Origin: Hyphomonadaceae bacterium JAD_PAG50586_4
Lineage (GTDB): Bacteria; Pseudomonadota; Alphaproteobacteria; Caulobacterales; Aquidulcibacteraceae
Assembly (NCBI GenBank): GCA_023242925.1
Contig: CP096134.1
Span: 1,631,501 to 1,695,500, forward strand
Reading direction: 5' to 3'
Length of the DNA: 64,000 nt
Shown here: positions 44,754-54,092 of the stretch, piece by piece
How positions within the stretch are numbered: position 1 is the first letter of the stretch
How the letters are laid out: each line of letters opens with the position of its first letter
Notes under the pieces: model-generated
Seen by the model: only the letters and a program-made list of their open reading frames with translations
Told to the model about the DNA's origin: nothing
Databases searched by the model: none
Translations under genes and position numbers: made by a program

Positions 44754-45637
44754 ATGACGATTTCAGGAATGACAGGATTCGCGCGGGCCGAGGGCGAGCA
44801 CGCGGGCCAGCGCTGGATCTGGGAAGTAAAGAGCGTCAACGGGCGCGGGCTCGATTTGAAGCTGCGGCTGCCGCAAGGCTTTGACGCGCTCGAGCCGGCC
44901 GCACGTGCGGCGGCGAGCGCGAAATTCAAGCGTGGCTCGTTGCAGGCGTCTTTGAATCTGGCGCGCGATGCGAGTGCCGCGGCGGCGCTGAAGATCGATT
45001 TTGCGCTGGTGGAGCGCTTGCTGCAGGCCGGCGAGACGTTCGGCGATCGCGTGGGCAAACCCTCGTGGCACGGGCTGCTGAGCGTGCGCGGCGTGCTGGC
45101 GGTGGAAGACGGCGTCGAGCAAAGCGAGGAAGAACGCGCCGCGTTGGAGGCAACATTGCTCTCGGGCTTCAACGATGCGTTGGCCAAGCTCGCCGAAGCG
45201 CGTCAGGCCGAGGGCGTGCGCTGCGCGCGCTGTTCTCGGACGCGGCCGATCGCATGGAGGCGCTGATCGCTTCGGCGCGTGGGTCAGCGGCGGCGGCGCC
45301 AGCGGCGGCGCTCGAGCGAATTAAGCAACGGCTGGATTCGCTCTCACCTGAGGTGAAGCTCGATCCCGGGCGCGTGGCGCAGGAGGCGGCGATCGCGGCG
45401 ACGCGCGCGGACGTACAGGAAGAATTGGAGCGGCTCGCGGCGCATACTCTGGAGCTGCGGCAGCTGTTGACGAAGCCGGAGCCGGCCGGGCGCAGGCTCG
45501 ATTTCCTTAGCCAAGAATTATCGCGCGAGGCCAACACGTTGTGTTCAAAATCGGCCGATCTCGAACTGACGCGCATCGGGCTCGATTTGAAAACATTGGT
45601 CGATCAGATCAAGGAGCAAGCCGCCAATGTTGAATGA
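44754..45637 (+). CDS. yicC: YicC-type RNase family protein, frameshifted
   Basis: YicC-family proteins are linked to RNA cleavage and stationary-phase survival. About 294 residues result on restoring one C near 45223 (GTGCGCTGCGCGC, expected GCGCCTGCG). The N-terminus MTISGMTGFARAEGEHAG is diagnostic, as are WEVKSVNGRGLDLKLRLP and the C-terminal RRLDFLSQELSREANTLCSKS and LKTLVDQIKEQAANVE. The gene overlaps gmk by 11 bases, a conserved yicC-gmk pair. Confidence 0.93.
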
Positions 45638-46265
45638 GCACGTCGCGCGGCGCGGGCTGATGTTCGTGTTGTCGAGCCCATCTGGAGCCGGCAAATCCAC
45701 CTTGGCGCGCAAGCTCTTAGAGGCGGACGACAATATGTCGTTGTCGGTGTCCGCCACGACGCGTGCGGCGCGGTCGAGCGAAGTGGATGGCCGCGAATAT
45801 AAATTCATGCAGCGCGAGGCGTTCGAGGAAATGGCCGATCGCGGCGAGTTTCTCGAGCATGCTCTGGTGTTCGGCAATCATTACGGCACGCCGCGCGCGC
45901 CGGTCGAAGCGATGCTGATCCAGGGCAAGGACGTGCTGTTCGACGTGGATTGGCAGGGCGCGCGCGCATTGCGCGCGGCTGAGCCGCAAGACGTTGTCGG
46001 CATATTCATTCTGCCGCCGTCGATGGCGGAGCTCGAGCGGCGTTTGCACGCGCGCGCGGAAGATAGCGAAGAGGTCATCAATCGGCGCATGGCGCGCTCG
46101 CTCGATGAAATCTCGCACTGGGAAGAATACGATTACGTGTTGGTGAACACCATGCTGGAGCAGACGCTCACGCAAATCCGCCAAATCCTCGCCGCCGAAC
46201 GCCTGAAGCGCGCGCGGCAGCTGTGGCTTAAGCTGCATGTGGAGCGGCTGAAGCAGGGGATTTGA
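45627..46265 (+). CDS. gmk: Guanylate kinase
   Basis: Phosphorylates GMP to GDP. 212 residues with the P-loop VLSSPSGAGKSTL, the GMP-binding SVSATTRAARSSEVDGREYKF-type segment, and LFDVDWQGARAL, IFILPPSMAELERRL. The start overlaps yicC. A slightly longer N-terminus than E. coli Gmk is typical of Alphaproteobacteria. Its stop overlaps the next ATG. Confidence 0.97.
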   Translation: MLNEHVARRGLMFVLSSPSGAGKSTLARKLLEADDNMSLSVSATTRAARSSEVDGREYKFMQREAFEEMADRGEFLEHALVFGNHYGTPRAPVEAMLIQGKDVLFDVDWQGARALRAAEPQDVVGIFILPPSMAELERRLHARAEDSEEVINRRMARSLDEISHWEEYDYVLVNTMLEQTLTQIRQILAAERLKRARQLWLKLHVERLKQGI

Positions 46266-46888
46266 TGCGACGCTGGCTGATCGCACTGATGCTGCTTGTC
46301 GCTGCGTGCGCGCGCCAAGTTGCGCCGGCCGGGCCACGTGAATTTGAGCAATGGTTGTCGGGCGATGCTTCGCGCGCGCCAGCGTTCGTGCGTTTTGAGG
46401 CGATGCTGGCGCGTGAAGGCGTCGCTGAGGTCGTGCCCACGCGTGAGCTTTGGCTGACCGATCGCCTCGCGCCGGAATGCGTGGTCGAGCCGTTCACGAT
46501 GCCGCCGGAAGAGATGTGGCCCCATATCGCGCCCACGCTGCGCTTCGTGCGCGATCATGTTGAACCGGCGATCGGCGAGGTGACTGTGGCGTCCGGCTAT
46601 CGCGATCGGCGCTTCAATGAATGCGTGCGTGGCGCGTCACGAAGTATGCATCGCGGTTTCCATGCGCTCGATCTTGTGCCGCGTGATCCGCTGGTGACGC
46701 GCGAACGCCTGATCGCAGCGCTCTGCCCGCTGCATGCGCGCGAGGGCGCGCGGTTCGGCATTGGCTTGGGCATATACAGCGGCCGCCGCTTCCACATCGA
46801 CACCACCCGCTATCGCCGCTGGGGCGCGGACTTCCGCGTCGCGAGTTCGCCGTGCGAGCCGCCTGAAGATACCGATCAGCGCGCGTAG
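46265..46888 (+). CDS. M15-family D-alanyl-D-alanine carboxypeptidase-like lipoprotein
   Basis: A 207-residue protein with a lipoprotein signal (MRRWLIALMLLVAAC). The domain has VASGYRDRRFNECVRGA, the zinc-site SMHRGFHALDLVP (SxH...AxD) and FHIDTTRYRRWG, the metal-binding pattern of VanY/M15 peptidases acting on peptidoglycan peptides. Spacing in the first motif differs by one from the classical SxHxxGxAxD. The ATG overlaps the gmk stop; the gene end overlaps the convergent M48 gene by 13 bases. Confidence 0.8.
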   Translation: MRRWLIALMLLVAACARQVAPAGPREFEQWLSGDASRAPAFVRFEAMLAREGVAEVVPTRELWLTDRLAPECVVEPFTMPPEEMWPHIAPTLRFVRDHVEPAIGEVTVASGYRDRRFNECVRGASRSMHRGFHALDLVPRDPLVTRERLIAALCPLHAREGARFGIGLGIYSGRRFHIDTTRYRRWGADFRVASSPCEPPEDTDQRA

Positions 46889-48327
46889 CTGACGATCTTT
46901 ACGGTTTCGCCGGCGCGGAGGGCGGTTGCGCTGTCCAGGCCGTTGATGACGAGGAAGCGCTCAAGCTGGAGATCATCATACGCCATGCGGCGCGACAAGC
47001 TTTGCGCCGTGTCGCGCGCGCCAACTTGCACGAGCTCAATGCGGCGTGGGCGGAGTGCGGCTGCTTGTTGCGTCGTCAGCGTTCGCATGGAGCCGAGCAT
47101 GGGCGTCATCGCCGCGCTGGCGCCTTGCGGCGCCAGCGTGAGGAAATGATAGACGCGGTCGTTCACGCGATAGGCGGTGACGGAGACATCGACGATCTGC
47201 CCCTGCTGCGTTTGCGCGCGCGCGGGTATGGAGACCGTCTCCAAGCCGTTGGTGGTGCTGGGCTGTGGCTGACCGATCTGCGCGCGGGCTTGGCCGATCA
47301 ATTGGCGCAGGCGCGCGTTGGCGTAGGCTTCCAATCCTTCTTGCGGCAGCACGCCGCCGGAGAATTGCGCGCGCGCGTTGTTGGGCCCGGCGATCAGCAC
47401 GGCGGTGGTGGTGTTAGTGAGCGTGAAGCCTTGCGGCGCTTCAAAGGCGATGCGCATGCCAGGATGCGAAAAGGTCCGGCCGTTGACGAAGCCCTGATCG
47501 GGGTCGTCGCCGTAAATCATGCCGCTAATCGCTTGCAGATAGGGCTGCGTGCGCTCTGGCGGCGTACCGCGTGCGGCGCCGGCGGTCTGGGCGCGGCTAT
47601 TGGCGCGGGTGACGCGGTCGGCGGAGAGCGGGTGCGTGCGCGCCCAAGCGGGGATGGCGCTTGCTGTGTCGCGGTTGCTGGTGCGCGTGGTGAGTTCGTC
47701 GTTGAGGCCGAGGGCGTGCAGCATGTCTGCGGCGGCGTAGGCGTTGTAGCCGTTGGTGAGCAGATAACGGACGCCAAGATCGTCGGACTCGTATTCCTGA
47801 TCGCGCGAATAATTGAGCGCGTACATCTGGCCGGCTTGGCCCGCGAGTTGGGCGATGTCGCCGGAGCCCGTGAGCACGCCAGCGACGATGGCGCCGAGCG
47901 TTGTCATGGTGGCGGTGTTTTGGCGGCGCGCGGAATGGTCGGCGACGACGTGGCCGATTTCGTGACCGAGCACGGAGGCGAGTTCGTCTTCCGAGTTCAT
48001 GATCGCGAGCAGGCCGCGCGTAATGTAGATGTAGCAGCCCGGAACGGCGAAGGCGTTGACGACGTCCGAATTGATCAATGTGAAGGTGCATTGGCCGGGA
48101 ATGCCCGCCGCGACAGCGACGCGTTCGCCGACACCAGAGACATAGGTCGCGAGCGGGCCTTCAACCGCGCCACCGAATTGCGCGACGATTTGCGGATGCT
48201 GTTGGCCGGCGCGCACGCGCTCGTTGGCGGCGACGGAGGGCGCGTCTGCGGAGGAATCGATAGTGGCGCAGGCGATGAGCGGGAACGCGAGCGCTGTGAG
48301 CAACGCGCTGCGAATGAGCTTGTGCAT
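46876..48327 (-). CDS. M48 metalloprotease lipoprotein (BepA-like)
   Basis: A 483-residue periplasmic metalloprotease. The lipoprotein signal ends in FPLIAC. The zinc motif HExxH is in SVLGHEIGHVVADH with the third ligand in DQEYESDDLGVRYL. A long C-terminal region follows, ending in a LysM-like segment LQLERFLVINGLDSATALRAGE. BepA and Loip-type proteins act in outer-membrane protein quality control. The start at 48325-48327 has GGAGGCCACACC before it; a much longer upstream frame is not real. Divergent from yceI. Confidence 0.92.
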   Translation of the reverse strand: MHKLIRSALLTALAFPLIACATIDSSADAPSVAANERVRAGQQHPQIVAQFGGAVEGPLATYVSGVGERVAVAAGIPGQCTFTLINSDVVNAFAVPGCYIYITRGLLAIMNSEDELASVLGHEIGHVVADHSARRQNTATMTTLGAIVAGVLTGSGDIAQLAGQAGQMYALNYSRDQEYESDDLGVRYLLTNGYNAYAAADMLHALGLNDELTTRTSNRDTASAIPAWARTHPLSADRVTRANSRAQTAGAARGTPPERTQPYLQAISGMIYGDDPDQGFVNGRTFSHPGMRIAFEAPQGFTLTNTTTAVLIAGPNNARAQFSGGVLPQEGLEAYANARLRQLIGQARAQIGQPQPSTTNGLETVSIPARAQTQQGQIVDVSVTAYRVNDRVYHFLTLAPQGASAAMTPMLGSMRTLTTQQAAALRPRRIELVQVGARDTAQSLSRRMAYDDLQLERFLVINGLDSATALRAGETVKIVSYAR

Positions 48328-48456
48328 GGTGTGGCCTCCGCCGTTAGGTTGCGGAACTTTAGTCTGCCGACGGGCTTGGCGAAAGGCTTGGCGTTTATTC
48401 TTCGCGCAGGTGTCGGGTTGCTGGCGGGCGATGCGTCCTTGGCTTAGGAGGCATGA

Positions 48457-49142
48457 ATGAAGCGATTGATTTTGGCATTGGTTTTCGCAGCTGCGGCATG
48501 CGGCGCGCCCACACACATTGCACCAGAGGCGTCGCCGCCAGCGGAAGCTGCGGTGGAACACAGTGCGCCGCCCGGGGAGTATCGGCTCGAAAAGTCACAC
48601 GCGAGCTTGATCGTACGGCTCGGCCACATGGGTTATTCGCAATTCACCGCCCGGTTCGAGACTTGGGACGCCACGCTCGTTCTCGATGTGGCGGCGCCGC
48701 AGAATTCGTCAATCCATGTGACGATCGATCCCCATTCGATCGCGAGCGACAATCCGCCGGCCGGCTTCATCGACATCATGCGCGGCGCGGATTTTCTGAA
48801 CGCGACGCAGTTTCCCGAAATCAGCTTCCGCTCGACGCAGGTCGAGCGCACGGGGCCGAATACGGCGCGGATCGTCGGCGATCTCACGTTGCATGGCGTG
48901 ACGCGGCCGGTGACGCTCGAAGCGCGCTTCAATGGCGGCTATGAGGGCATGGCGCTCGATCCGAACGGGCGCGTGGGTTTCTCCGCGCACGGCGTGTTCA
49001 ATCGCTCCGCGTTCGGCATGGCGTACGGCATTCCGCCCGAGGGTTCGAATATGGGCGTGAGCGATGCGGTTGAGGTGATTATCGAGACCGAGTTCACCGG
49101 GCCTGCTTGGCCGCCGCAGGCGCGCCTGCGCCGACGCCTTAA
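48457..49142 (+). CDS. YceI family lipid-binding lipoprotein, frameshifted at end
   Basis: A YceI protein, an isoprenoid or lipid-binding beta-barrel of the periplasm. The lipobox is FAAAAC. The barrel has GEYRLEKSHASLIVRLGHMGYSQ, TIDPHSIASDN and the signature NPNGRVGFSAHGVFNRSAFGM-type region DPNGRVGFSAHG. A missing G near 49099 (ACCGGGCC, expected ACCGGGGCC) makes the frame run into the terminator; repaired it ends GACLAAAGAPAPTP at 49142, just before a hairpin. About 228 residues. Confidence 0.9.
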
Positions 49143-49145
49143 GAA

Positions 49146-49171
49146 AAAGCCCCGGCGACGCCGGGGCTTTT
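49146..49171 (+). terminator. Terminator after yceI
   Basis: AAAGCCCCGGC (49146-49156) pairs with GCCGGGGCTTT (49160-49170) over a three-base loop, followed by TTTT. The A-run before the stem makes it usable from the phoH side as well. The unrepaired yceI frame runs through this hairpin, which supports the frameshift. Confidence 0.9.
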
Positions 49172-49239
49172 GAGGTCAATTCGTATCATCCAACACAGTC
49201 CAACGCGCTAGCCTCGAGGAAGCGGCGCGGACTTAGCGG

Positions 49240-50019
49240 TTACAAGACACCCAACATGGAAGCGACCAGCGGGTGGCGGACGATGTCGGTGTCGGTGAGG
49301 CGGCAGACCGAGATGTTCTTCACACCTTCGAGCTTATCGGCGACCGAGTGCAGGCCGGAAAGATCGGGCAGAAGATCGGTTTGCGCGGGGTCGCCAGTGA
49401 CGACCATGGTGGAATTCCAACCAAGGCGCGTCAGCAACATTTTGATTTGGCCGTAGGTGCAATTTTGCGCTTCGTCGATGACGACGAAGGCGTTGTTGAG
49501 CGTGCGGCCGCGCATGAAGCCTACCGGCGCGATTTCGATGAGGCCTTCCGCCATCAGCGCTTTCAGACGCTTCGGTGAGAGGCGATCTTGCAGCGCGTCG
49601 TAGAGTGGGCGCAGATAGGGCGCGAGTTTGTCTTCCATCGCGCCAGGCAAGAAGCCGAGCGATTCGCCGGCTTCGACGGCGGGGCGTGAGAGCACGATGC
49701 GGCCAACTTTGCCGCTTTCGAGCGCTTCAACCGCTTTGGTGATGGCGAGATAGGTCTTGCCAGTGCCGGCCGGACCAAGCGCCAAGACGAGCGCGTGCGT
49801 GTCGATCGCTTCCATCAGCGCGGTTTGGCCTTTGGATTTCGGCCGGACGGTTTTGATAAAGCTCTGATCGCGCGCGCCCGCGCCTTGAGGTGCGGCGTCC
49901 TGGCCCTGCCAGCCGCCGTCGAGCACTTTCAAATTCCTTGTGCGTCGATCTTCACGTTGGAATTCTTCCACGTTGAGCACGCCTTGTGCATGCCGACGCT
50001 TCGCGGGGCGCTTCGCCAT
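49240..50019 (-). CDS. phoH: PhoH family ATPase
   Basis: A 259-residue P-loop ATPase of the PhoH/PhoH2 group, often encoded with YbeY and linked to RNA metabolism and stress. Walker A is LGPAGTGKTYLAI; then VGRIVLSRPAVEAGESLGFLPG, the helicase-like VIDEAQNCTYGQIKMLLTRLG and VVTGDPAQTDLLP. The start at 50017-50019 (MAKRPAKRRHAQGV) follows AGGAGACCTCT. The leader contains a terminator-like hairpin. No ybeY lies adjacent here. Confidence 0.95.
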   Translation of the reverse strand: MAKRPAKRRHAQGVLNVEEFQREDRRTRNLKVLDGGWQGQDAAPQGAGARDQSFIKTVRPKSKGQTALMEAIDTHALVLALGPAGTGKTYLAITKAVEALESGKVGRIVLSRPAVEAGESLGFLPGAMEDKLAPYLRPLYDALQDRLSPKRLKALMAEGLIEIAPVGFMRGRTLNNAFVVIDEAQNCTYGQIKMLLTRLGWNSTMVVTGDPAQTDLLPDLSGLHSVADKLEGVKNISVCRLTDTDIVRHPLVASMLGVL

Positions 50020-50048
50020 AGAGGTCTCCTTCCTGGAGATGGACGAAA

Positions 50049-50076
50049 AAGCCGCAGGCTTTAGGCCTGCGGCTGG
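50049..50076 (-). terminator. Terminator-like hairpin in the phoH leader
   Basis: AGCCGCAGGC/GCCTGCGGCT (about 50049-50076) forms a strong hairpin and on the minus strand is followed by TTTTT, about 30 bases before the phoH start. Either it ends a short upstream transcript or it acts as an attenuator for phoH. Downstream, TCTCC/GGAGA (50025-50039) can pair over the phoH Shine-Dalgarno. Confidence 0.6.
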
Positions 50077-50352
50077 GGAGTCGAAGAAAATGTCGGCAGA
50101 TGCGAATGCCGGATCTGGGAGTCGATGAATCGTGCGCCGGGCGGCGGTGTCGAACTGGAAGTGTTCCTGCGTCTCGCGCCCACGCTCTCCCCACATGACG
50201 GACGCCTGCGCGTCCACGAAATGGGTCGAACCAGAAAAACCGATCCGAACTATTCTCAGGAGACGCTGAACCGGTTAACGACGCGTTGAAGTGCGCGGGC
50301 GTCACAAACATTTCGCACAAGCGACGAGGCATGGCGCGCAAGGAGCATATCG
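50077..50352. other. Intergenic region between phoH and carbonic anhydrase gene
   Basis: This 276-base gap holds promoters for the two divergent genes, presumably. I see no gene, tRNA or repeat. Several open frames cross it but lack ribosome binding sites and codon bias. Confidence 0.4.
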
Positions 50353-50892
50353 ATGGCGATCTACGCTTTGGCCGATGCGGATCTGGAAGTGGAAGATGAG
50401 AATGCCTTCTGGGTGGCGCCGGGCGCCGTTCTGGTAGGCAAGATCATTCTGAAGAAGAATGCGTCGGTGTGGTTTGGCGCGGTTTTGCGCGGCGATAACG
50501 AACCGATTCTCGTCGGTGAAAATTCAAACGTGCAGGACGGCACTGTGTTGCACACCGACATGGGCGCGCCGCTGACGATCGGGAAGAACGTCACTATCGG
50601 CCACCAAGTGATGCTGCATGGCTGCTCGATCGCGGACAATTCGCTGATCGGTATCAAGGCGACGGTGTTGAACCACGCTGTGATCCCGTCGCATTGTTTG
50701 GTGGGCGCGCACGCTCTTGTGACGGAGCGCAAGACCTTCGAAGAAGGATCGCTGATCACAGGCGCGCCGGCGCGCGTGGCGCGAAAGTTGGAAGATGCAC
50801 AAAAGCAAGTGATCGAAGGCTCGGCGCATCATTACGTCGAGAATTGGAAGCGCTATAAGCGCGACATGAAGAAGAGCCGGTTCGAAGTTTAA
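50353..50892 (+). CDS. Gamma carbonic anhydrase family protein
   Basis: A 179-residue left-handed beta-helix protein with hexapeptide repeats (VLVGKIILKKNASVWFGAVL, GENSNVQDGTVLHTDMG, GKNVTIGHQVMLHGCSIADNSL). The three zinc-binding His fall in VLHTD, TIGHQ and MLHGC. Proteins of this YrdA/CaiE type may have carbonic anhydrase activity or bind metal. CGCAAGGAGCATATCG precedes the ATG. It stands alone. Confidence 0.92.
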   Translation: MAIYALADADLEVEDENAFWVAPGAVLVGKIILKKNASVWFGAVLRGDNEPILVGENSNVQDGTVLHTDMGAPLTIGKNVTIGHQVMLHGCSIADNSLIGIKATVLNHAVIPSHCLVGAHALVTERKTFEEGSLITGAPARVARKLEDAQKQVIEGSAHHYVENWKRYKRDMKKSRFEV

Positions 50893-51013
50893 CTGTTCCC
50901 CCTTTACGAGGAAGCTGTCGGGTAAGCGACTGAGGGGGCCACGCCGCGATAGCGGTCAACGGACTTTCCCCTCCGCTTGGCTACGCCCAGCACCTCCCCG
51001 TAAACGGGGCAGG
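50892..51013. repeat. Dispersed CCCCGTAAACGGGG repeat, copies 2 and 3
   Basis: Two related units in the intergenic region: a reverse degenerate unit TGTTCCCCCTTTACGAGGAAGCTGTC (50892-50917) and ACCTCCCCGTAAACGGGGCAGG (50993-51013) with the perfect core CCCCGTAAACGGGG (50996-51009). Both match the element at 35768-35793. They face each other, so the segment resembles a small inverted-repeat unit. Confidence 0.7.
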
Positions 51014-51021
51014 ATTAGTGA

Positions 51022-51552
51022 TCAGCGCTTCGCTTCTGGCAGCGGGCTGTTCCAGACTTTGCCGATGCGCACATCGGTCTCCGGTCCGAGGTTGAACCAA
51101 GCCAAGCGATCGCGTGTGGCGTCGATTACGACGAAGCGATCGCCGTGTTCGAGCGTTTGCGAGAGCGTGTTGCGGACAACGCCGGCGGAGAGACGCGTGC
51201 GCAAAATCCAAAGGCCGGGCGCGAGTTCGCAGATGCGGCCCAGCGAGGTGAGCGCGGCCATGTACGCGTTCCACGAGCCGGAGAAGATTTCGGCGTGTAC
51301 GAAGACGTTGGCCCCTTCGTTGTTTTCGTTTGCGGCTTCGCTGCGCGTTTGCGCCATCAAGCCGACGACGCGCCGCGCCTCAATCCACGGGCCATCCGCC
51401 GTGTCGGACACCTTAGTCGCGGGCCGGATGCGACCTTCGGTGACGAACTCGGAAAGCTGGGCCATCGTGTAGGGGCCGTAGTTTTTGCCGCGCACCTGCA
51501 CCCACCATTGGCTGGTGGCGACGACGCGGATGGGCGTGGCGACCTCGGACAA
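51022..51552 (-). CDS. GYF-domain protein
   Basis: A 176-residue protein with an N-terminal GYF_2/DUF4339 domain (SQWWVQVRGKNYGPYTMAQLSEFVTEGRI, GPWIEARRV), thought to bind peptides or proteins. The C-terminal half is mixed alpha/beta (FSGSWNAYMAALTSLGRI, RFVVIDATRDRLAWFNLG) with no recognised family. Codon use matches the neighbours. No signal peptide is seen, so it is probably cytoplasmic. It lies downstream of the PilZ gene on the same strand. Confidence 0.8.
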   Translation of the reverse strand: MSEVATPIRVVATSQWWVQVRGKNYGPYTMAQLSEFVTEGRIRPATKVSDTADGPWIEARRVVGLMAQTRSEAANENNEGANVFVHAEIFSGSWNAYMAALTSLGRICELAPGLWILRTRLSAGVVRNTLSQTLEHGDRFVVIDATRDRLAWFNLGPETDVRIGKVWNSPLPEAKR

Positions 51553-51643
51553 GGGGTATTGCTCCGTTTCGAAACGGCGCGCGGTAAGGCGGCGCCGACG
51601 AGCAGAGCAGGTGCAACCGGCGTGCCGGTTGGTAAGTGAAAGG

Positions 51644-52278
51644 TTAAGCGCCCTTGGGTGGGCGCGGTTCGAAGTCGACGGCGAAGCCGCCTTCGATCAG
51701 GCGCGCGACGCGGCCGTGAATCGAGCCGATGCGCGCCCAGGAGCCGATCAGCGGCGGCGGGCGGCCGGTGCGGACGGTGACGCCGGCGAGCGAGAAATCG
51801 AGGATCTCGCCCATGCAGGTTTGTCCGTCCTCGAATTCAATGCGCGTCATGTGGTCGGGGCGCGCGGCGAAAATCGGCTTTTCGTCTTCGACGATGGCGC
51901 CGTCGAACAATTGCTTGTTCATGGCGACCGTCAATTGTTCGGCCATTTTCTCGCGTTTATGCGCGCTAAAATCAAAGATCACGGCGGCTTCGCCTTCGCC
52001 GCAATGGCGGGCGACCGAGCCCGAGACGCGGCCGAAACCGTCGAGATAAAGCACGACACGCTCGCCGACGCCCGGAAGCGTTGGCGCGGCGATGCGAATG
52101 TCGCCGGGGAGATGTCGGCGGTGCGGCAGTCGAGCTCGCGGCCGAGTCTGTCCAGCAGGCGCCCGTTCACCTCGATCGGGATGCGGCGGAAGCGCCGGCG
52201 CTCGCGGATGCCGACTTGGGCGGCGGTGAGGCGGCGCGCGGCGGCGGCCAAATCGAGTTTCGGGACGGCGTTTGACAT
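51644..52278 (-). CDS. Tandem PilZ domain protein, frameshifted
   Basis: A cyclic di-GMP receptor of about 211 residues. The first PilZ domain has the c-di-GMP RxxxR motif in RERRRFRRIPIEVNG and DISPGD. A missing C near 52110 (TCCCCGGCG, expected TCCCCCGGCG) breaks the frame here; the second part continues with GERVVLYLDGFGRVSG, and ends with a second PilZ domain (TRIEFEDGQTCMGEILDFSLAGVTV). c-di-GMP made by PleD-type cyclases could feed it. The start at 52276-52278 (MSNAVPKLDLAAA) fits. Confidence 0.85.
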
Positions 52279-52421
52279 GGTTTGATGAAAGCGCGTTCAG
52301 CGTAAAGTTTGCCTTAAGGATTAAACTTGACGCCTGCGTCATCTCGCCGGGCCGGGTTTGATCTGCTAGGCGTGGACGACCAGACAAAGCGACGCCTGAA
52401 CAGGGTGCGAGGGAGTGAGAC

Positions 52422-54092
52422 GTGGGCGAGATCGAGGACGGGCAGAAATTCGATTATGTCATCGTCGGCGCGGGCAGCGCGGGCTGTGTGCTGGCGAACC
52501 GGCTGAGCGAGGACCCGAGCGTCACGGTCGCATTGCTGGAAGCGGGCGGTAAGAACAATTCGCTGCTGGTGAAGATGCCGGCCGGCGTGGGCAGCCTGAT
52601 CAAGGCCAAGGGCGTCAGCAATTGGGGCTTCGAGACGGTCCCGCAGCAATTCATGAACAATCGTCGTTTGTATCAGCCGCGTGGGCGCGGTTGGGGCGGA
52701 TCGTCAGCGATTAACGGCATGATCTATATTCGCGGCCACGCGCGCGATTACGATCAATGGCGCCAGATGGGCCTCAATGGTTGGGGCTATGGGGACGTGC
52801 TGCCGTATTTCAAACGCGCGCAGCATCACGAAGATGGCGCGGATTCGTTCAACGGCGAAGGCGGGCCGCTCTGGGTGTCGCGTGGGCCGCCGGGCGATCC
52901 GATCTACAAGGCGTTCATTCAAGCGGGCAAACAAGCCGGCTATCCAGTGACGCGCGATTTCAACGGCTATCAGCAAGAGGGCGTTGGCCCCTATCATCTG
53001 ACCATTCGCGATGGCGAGCGCTGGAGTGCGGCGGCGGCGTATTTGAATACAATCGTCGCGTCGCGACCGAATTTGAAAGTGATCTCGAACGCGTTCGCGG
53101 GGCGCGTGCTGTTTGAGAAGAAGCGTGCGATTGGCGTGGAGTTTTCGGGCGGGCCGGGCAAGGTCACGCAGAAGGTTTATGCCAACAACGAAGTGCTGGT
53201 GTGCGGCGGCGCGTTCCAATCGCCGCATCTGTTGCAGCTTTCGGGCATAGGTCCGGCCGATGAGCTGAAGAAGCTCGGTATCGATGTGGTGCAGGACGCG
53301 CCGGATGTCGGTCGCAATCTGCAGGACCATTTGGACGCGTGCATCATCTACGAGATGACCAAGCCAATCTCGATGTATTCGAAGACGAAGGGTCTGAAGC
53401 AGCCGATGATCGGGCTGCAATATCTGTTCACCAAGCAGGGTCCGGGGCGGACCAACCATTTGCACGCGGGCGCGTTTTTGAAGACGCGAGGCGAGTTGGA
53501 TCGGCCGGACATTCAGCTGCACGTCGTCAACGCAGTGATGATCGACCACGCCAAGGTGACGCCGGATCGCGACGGCTTCACGGTGCATACCTGCCAGTTG
53601 CGGCCGCAGAGCAAGGGCACGGTGACGCTTGCCTCGACCAATCCGTTCGATGCGCCGCTGATCGATCCGCGTTATCTGGCCGAAGAAAACGATCGCCGCA
53701 CGATGCGGGATTCGGTCCGTATGGTGCGCGACATTTGCAGCCAGGATGCGCTTGATCTCTATCGCGGCGCTGAATTCAAGCCCGGCGCGCATGTGCGCAC
53801 GGATGCGGAGATCGACGCTTGGGTCCGCGACAACGCCGAGACGATCTATCACCCGGTCGGCACCGTGCGCATGGGCGCGGACGACAAGGCGCCGTTGGAC
53901 GAGCAATTGCGCGTGCGTGGCGTTGAAGGCTTGCGTGTGATTGATGCGAGCGTGATGCCGACGCTCGTGGGCGGCAACACCAATGCGCCGACGATCATGA
54001 TCGCGGAGAAGATCGCCGACGTGCTGCGCGGCAAGAAGCCATTGCCGTCGCAGGACGTGCGCGTGGCCGAAGACGCGCGGGTGGCGGTGTGA
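52422..54092 (+). CDS. GMC family oxidoreductase
   Basis: An FAD-dependent GMC oxidoreductase of the choline/alcohol dehydrogenase type, 556 residues. The FAD motif is YVIVGAGSAGCVLANRLSED; PRGRGWGGSSAINGMIYIRG and CGGAFQSPHLLQLSGIGP are family signatures; the catalytic His is in IYHPVGTVRMG. GTG start after GAGGGAGTGAGAC. The substrate is unknown (choline, an aliphatic alcohol or a polyol). The Pr6Pr gene overlaps its stop by four bases. Confidence 0.93.
   Translation: MGEIEDGQKFDYVIVGAGSAGCVLANRLSEDPSVTVALLEAGGKNNSLLVKMPAGVGSLIKAKGVSNWGFETVPQQFMNNRRLYQPRGRGWGGSSAINGMIYIRGHARDYDQWRQMGLNGWGYGDVLPYFKRAQHHEDGADSFNGEGGPLWVSRGPPGDPIYKAFIQAGKQAGYPVTRDFNGYQQEGVGPYHLTIRDGERWSAAAAYLNTIVASRPNLKVISNAFAGRVLFEKKRAIGVEFSGGPGKVTQKVYANNEVLVCGGAFQSPHLLQLSGIGPADELKKLGIDVVQDAPDVGRNLQDHLDACIIYEMTKPISMYSKTKGLKQPMIGLQYLFTKQGPGRTNHLHAGAFLKTRGELDRPDIQLHVVNAVMIDHAKVTPDRDGFTVHTCQLRPQSKGTVTLASTNPFDAPLIDPRYLAEENDRRTMRDSVRMVRDICSQDALDLYRGAEFKPGAHVRTDAEIDAWVRDNAETIYHPVGTVRMGADDKAPLDEQLRVRGVEGLRVIDASVMPTLVGGNTNAPTIMIAEKIADVLRGKKPLPSQDVRVAEDARVAV

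Noticed and set aside
47002..48447. Plus-strand frame opposite the M48 peptidase
   Set aside because: Antisense shadow without family motifs.
48444..48629. Small minus-strand frames upstream of the M48 gene
   Set aside because: They overlap the yceI promoter and start, and lack codon bias and start signals.
52704..53906. Long minus-strand frame opposite the GMC oxidoreductase
   Set aside because: Antisense shadow; the sense strand has a full domain set.
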